From Arenibacter antarcticus (GTDB lineage: Bacteria > Bacteroidota > Bacteroidia > Flavobacteriales > Flavobacteriaceae), in the NCBI RefSeq assembly GCF_041320605.1, contig NZ_CP166679.1, positions 2,900,001-2,964,000 of the forward strand: a DNA stretch of 64,000 nucleotides, given 5' to 3'. A program made the position numbers and the translations under genes. This document shows, piece after piece, positions 60,911 to 64,000 of the stretch. Position 1 is the stretch's first letter; each line of letters begins with the position of its first letter. Under the pieces are notes generated by a model that was not told where the DNA came from, did not search any database, and saw only the letters and a program-made list of their open reading frames with translations.

Positions 60911-63016
60911 TTATTTTTTTAAAGGGTCTGTAGTTTCCATATAGATTTCTTTCTCCAGTTCTCGATCTAGTTTTTGAAAGAACATCATTTCGGCATAAAA
61001 TTGCCAATCGAAGTTTATGGATTGGTTGGCCAAATGTACATGGTGATCCTGATCCAAGATATAATTCTCTGGTTTTGTAAGGATCCGCGTTTTGCTGTAC
61101 ACCTCTTCCAATTCTTTTCTGAGGGAATTGAAGCCCAATTCCAACTCCTTTAATTTTGTTGCCGAAGCTTTTATAGCGTTCTGATCTTTAGCGGTATCAT
61201 ATTCCTTGAGTGCCAATAAAATCTTGGGACTGTATTGTGCCAATTTATTCACCTGCTCATACACCTGAAGGTTGTAGTCGTTTCTAAGGGCAGTGGATCG
61301 GGCCGACTTAATTTTTAGGGCAATGCTGTCCGTAAGTTCCAGAATTTGTGCCGCCTTTTCTAGACGCTCCTTATGGGTAATACTCCAAGTGCCTTTGTCG
61401 TTTATATCGGGAAAGTCCATCACTCCATCTTCCAAAGGCTGTTTCATGGTACTCAGATAATTGCGCTTGTTTCCTTTTAACAACGCATTTTTCCAAAATG
61501 CTACTGGTCCTTCCAAATTCGTTATAAACGCATTTTCTGCGGTCGCCATGGGGTAACCGTATTCCCGTTGTCTAAAAGCCATTTTCAGCTCTTCGTTAGT
61601 GCGTTTGTCTCCCACCCATGAATATTCAGCAAAGGCCAAAATGCCACGCATGTACAATTCAAAATGCGGAGAGTCATCATCCCATAGGGTTAGTAGTAAT
61701 CCCTTTGATCCACTTTCTATGGAATTGACAGCAAACGCCCTTATATTATCCATGTTACTGTCGTTTTGGGGCATTAATACCCATCGTGTCTGTCCGGCGG
61801 TAGCGCCCATAACCTCCATGCCATGGTCCGTAAACCATTGCATAGCCTTTATGTTTCCATAAGCCTGAGGGGTTTCATAATTCCAACGCATATATATACA
61901 GTTTTTCGGAAAATCATCCAAAAATGCCAGCAATTTATGTTCGTTTTCTTCCCAGATCTTATTTACTTCCTCCTCGGTCATTTCCGGCTTAAACATCGGT
62001 GCGTAGACATCTGCCTGTTGCAATGGCATATCATCCCAGAAAATAGGTGTTCTGCCGTGTTCTTCCGCAAACTTTGATACCTTGTCTAGCCACATTAATT
62101 GTAATTTTAGGGCGGGTTCTTTACTTCCCCTTCCGGTGGTATGTACCTCGTCTCCCCCTACATGAAGGTATTTTCCGTGGGGAAAGGCTTCCATGGCATC
62201 CAAATATAAATCAAACTGTACTTCGTAGGTTTTAGGGTCTAGGGGATTAAATGCCCAATCCCGACTAACATCGTCCCTTAGATCAAAATACTCTGGATGT
62301 TTTAATATAAAGGATGCATGGCCAAGACCTTGTACCAACGGACTGATCTCTATGTGTCGTTCCTTGGCGTAATCACTTATTTTTCTCCATTCCTCAATAC
62401 TCAATGCATCTTCGGAGGCTATGGTTGGCTGTCGTTTAAACTTTAATTTATCTTCTATTTCCAAGATTATCCCATTAACCTTAAAACTTGCCAGTTTATT
62501 CATTAAGCCGTAGTAGTATTCTGGTTTTTCCAAATGATGTTTTACATCCAAGTGTATTGCCCTGTACGAGAGTTCAGGGAAATCTGTAATATGGCACAAA
62601 GGCAGGTTTACTTTTTGATCCTTGGCATCTTCATATAATTGCTCTAACGTAGTAAAGGCATAAAAAAGTCCGGCTTCATCCTTAGCCTTTATGTTGATGA
62701 TGTTATCTTCAATAGTTAGTGTATAACCTTCTGAAGGAATATCCATTTCAGTATCTATTTGATATACAAGTTGCGATATGCTCTTATCGGTAACTTCTTT
62801 TAATCCAATTAACTCTCTGGTAAGGATAGGTAGTTTTTCCTGACCGTTAGCCTTGTAACCTATAGGGGTATCATATGAAAATGAGCTTACTCCTGTTATG
62901 TTGAATTCCTGTGCTTGTGGTAATAATTTAAAATCGCCCATTTTTTGCTCTTTGGGGGAACAGGAGGCTAATAGTATGGTGCAAACTAAAAAATAGATAA
63001 TAGAAATTTTTTTCAT
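60911..63016 (-). CDS. GH20 beta-N-acetylhexosaminidase-like lipoprotein
   Basis: The 701-residue protein has a lipoprotein signal (ILLASC, cysteine 19) with SPKEQK after it. A GH20b-like N-domain (about 30-145) leads into a GH20-type barrel: ELSYRAIHLDVKHHLEKPEYYYGLMNKLASFKVNGIILEIED and the catalytic pair in LHVGGDEVHT (about residue 288). A helical C-terminal domain of about 200 residues follows. It differs from the GH20 at 14490 in lacking the HLTDDQGW motif (ILEIEDKLKF instead), so specificity may differ. Confidence 0.87.
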   Translation of the reverse strand: MKKISIIYFLVCTILLASCSPKEQKMGDFKLLPQAQEFNITGVSSFSYDTPIGYKANGQEKLPILTRELIGLKEVTDKSISQLVYQIDTEMDIPSEGYTLTIEDNIINIKAKDEAGLFYAFTTLEQLYEDAKDQKVNLPLCHITDFPELSYRAIHLDVKHHLEKPEYYYGLMNKLASFKVNGIILEIEDKLKFKRQPTIASEDALSIEEWRKISDYAKERHIEISPLVQGLGHASFILKHPEYFDLRDDVSRDWAFNPLDPKTYEVQFDLYLDAMEAFPHGKYLHVGGDEVHTTGRGSKEPALKLQLMWLDKVSKFAEEHGRTPIFWDDMPLQQADVYAPMFKPEMTEEEVNKIWEENEHKLLAFLDDFPKNCIYMRWNYETPQAYGNIKAMQWFTDHGMEVMGATAGQTRWVLMPQNDSNMDNIRAFAVNSIESGSKGLLLTLWDDDSPHFELYMRGILAFAEYSWVGDKRTNEELKMAFRQREYGYPMATAENAFITNLEGPVAFWKNALLKGNKRNYLSTMKQPLEDGVMDFPDINDKGTWSITHKERLEKAAQILELTDSIALKIKSARSTALRNDYNLQVYEQVNKLAQYSPKILLALKEYDTAKDQNAIKASATKLKELELGFNSLRKELEEVYSKTRILTKPENYILDQDHHVHLANQSINFDWQFYAEMMFFQKLDRELEKEIYMETTDPLKK

Positions 63017-63184
63017 AAGTTTTTAGGGAGATAATAGTTGTATGATTTAATCGTATTATCCAATTTTAGAAAGTGATACAATATTAGAAACCTTAAATGT
63101 AAGGTGTTTTTCTAGTGGTTTTGTGGTATCGAGGAATAAAATGGGCAGATGTTATAGGTATAACAAATTTGTACTCTAGGATCG

Positions 63185-63637
63185 TTAAACACCAAATTGC
63201 TCTAAATGATGGTTTAAGTGCTTGTAAAAAAGGTTATTCCATTCTGTTTTGGTCAGCTTTCCAAAGGAATGTGACTCTTTTTCATGAAAATATTCCTCTC
63301 CTAGCTTTTGGGTTTTTAAAAGATGTTCAATTAAACGGTCTTTTTCAACGTCAAAATTCCTTTCATCCACTATTAAAAATGCTGGGGCAGTCCTGCTATT
63401 TTTCTTATAAGGTTTTTCGTTAACTACAGCTTGCTTTACAATTAGCTTTAGCATAAACTTCATTAAACTGTTCGGTTTGGGATGTTTGTTAGTATATACC
63501 ATTTCATAAGGCACGTTGCAATGGGCCAGCATTTGTGCTACATTCATTTTCCCCCAATGAGGGACAGTAGTTGGGGTTAGCTTATTAATTCTGGCAATGA
63601 CTTCCTCAGTTACTTTAAGGTCAAATATATTTTTCAT
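63185..63637 (-). CDS. DUF1569 domain-containing protein
   Basis: The 150-residue protein matches DUF1569, a DinB-like four-helix family: the core is WGKMNVAQMLAHCNVPYEM, with the histidine and HCN motif that serve as metal ligands in DinB relatives, and KTEWNNLFYKHLNHHLEQFG at the end. It may bind a metal; function is unknown. It lies 168 bases upstream of GH20 and has no signal peptide. Confidence 0.85.
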   Translation of the reverse strand: MKNIFDLKVTEEVIARINKLTPTTVPHWGKMNVAQMLAHCNVPYEMVYTNKHPKPNSLMKFMLKLIVKQAVVNEKPYKKNSRTAPAFLIVDERNFDVEKDRLIEHLLKTQKLGEEYFHEKESHSFGKLTKTEWNNLFYKHLNHHLEQFGV

Positions 63638-63729
63638 TTTATAGGAGTGTTAAATGTTGGTATGTTGGATGTAATGTTTATTCATACTAATGTCCTTATA
63701 TTACTTGAAATAAAATATCGATTAATATA

Positions 63730-64000
63730 TTATTTCAAACTAATCCATTTCCCTGTTCGTACACTTTCTTTTGCGGCTTCCAAGATTTCCACAACAATCA
63801 TATTGTTTGCAAGTGCTGGCAAATCATAGTCTTGTAGGGTGATTTCATTATTGATAACCGCCGCTAATAAAGCAAAAGGATCTCTATAGGGGTTTGTAAG
63901 AGGGTTTAGCGTATCTTTTTGTTTGTTTTTGTCAGCCTTAAATTTCGATGTCATTTCGGTCGCATTTTCACTAATGACGTATCCTGTGCTGCCGTAAACC
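63730..64000 (-). CDS. Gfo/Idh/MocA oxidoreductase, C-terminal part
   Basis: The C-terminal 89 residues of a Gfo/Idh/MocA oxidoreductase, cut by the window edge. VYGSTGYVISENATE leads into NPYRDPFALLAAVINNEITLQDYDLPALANNMIVVEILEAAKESVRTGKW, the conserved end of this family (the PALANNMIVVEILEAA helix). The ATG at 63954 is internal. It is probably involved in sugar oxidation, as is the similar gene at 34394. Confidence 0.82.
   Translation of the reverse strand, partial: VYGSTGYVISENATEMTSKFKADKNKQKDTLNPLTNPYRDPFALLAAVINNEITLQDYDLPALANNMIVVEILEAAKESVRTGKWISLK

Noticed and set aside
1-64000. tRNA, rRNA, CRISPR array, prophage or insertion sequence
   Set aside because: I looked for TpsiC-type tRNA motifs, regular direct repeats, transposase motifs and phage structural genes and saw none.

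Overview
The window looks like chromosomal DNA of a marine or soil Flavobacteriaceae member (Bacteroidota, possibly near Arenibacter, Maribacter or Zobellia; the genus is a guess). The reasons are low GC, Bacteroidota-restricted families (DUF5606, DUF5916, DUF4105, tandem LAB_N, the GNAT-nitrilase fusion), many lipoprotein signals, promoter boxes of the TAnnTTTG type with few Shine-Dalgarno sequences, and SecA with the long Bacteroidota insertion. I see no rRNA, tRNA, CRISPR array, phage or insertion sequence. Most of it is ordinary core genome.

Layout. 0-5.4 kb: an ABC ATPase, an unrecognised protein with protein-kinase-like motifs, a nucleoid-associated protein, a pRiA4b ORF-3-like protein and heme A synthase. 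5.5-12 kb: a leftward operon with a LicC-like nucleotidyltransferase, a CDP-glycerol-transferase/GT2 fusion, threonylcarbamoyl-AMP synthase and CCA-adding enzyme, then a membrane-anchored methyltransferase and a GT9 heptosyltransferase (surface glycan and tRNA maturation). 12-14.4 kb: dapD diverging from ruvX-def-DUF5606. 14.5-21.6 kb: exported hydrolases (GH20, SGNH, serine hydrolase, SMP-30) and a DUF5916 barrel. 21.9-25.1 kb: mazG, a MATE exporter, a small acidic protein and a PAP2 phosphatase. 25.2-28.9 kb: a four-gene lipid-linked glycosylation operon (GT2, tandem LAB_N, GT39, membrane protein).

29-34.4 kb: meaB, DUF2911, aldose epimerase, then an ECF sigma factor operon with a membrane-anchored partner and a secreted coiled-coil/beta protein. 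34.4-37.9 kb: a Tat-exported Gfo/Idh/MocA oxidoreductase paired with a double-DUF1080 lipoprotein, and msrA. 38-48.8 kb: a small secreted protein, a histidine kinase, secA, DUF2795, cobalamin adenosyltransferase, a 50-residue membrane protein, a degenerate methyltransferase, an ABC-F ATPase and DUF4105. 49-55.4 kb: pssA, the kdsD-tatC-CMD-lptB envelope operon and recQ. 55.5-64 kb: LD-carboxypeptidase, a gene split at an A8 tract, the GNAT-nitrilase fusion, rluF, a second GH20, DUF1569 and the end of another Gfo/Idh/MocA oxidoreductase.

The most useful observations are the kinase-like signature in the 1484 gene, the split gene at 57055-57062, a methyltransferase that has lost its SAM-binding core, a RecQ without the RQC zinc cysteines, a hairpin with a competing alternative stem just upstream of pssA, and several promoter boxes whose TTG mimics a start codon and artificially lengthens genes. 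I did not find a convincing new multi-gene system.
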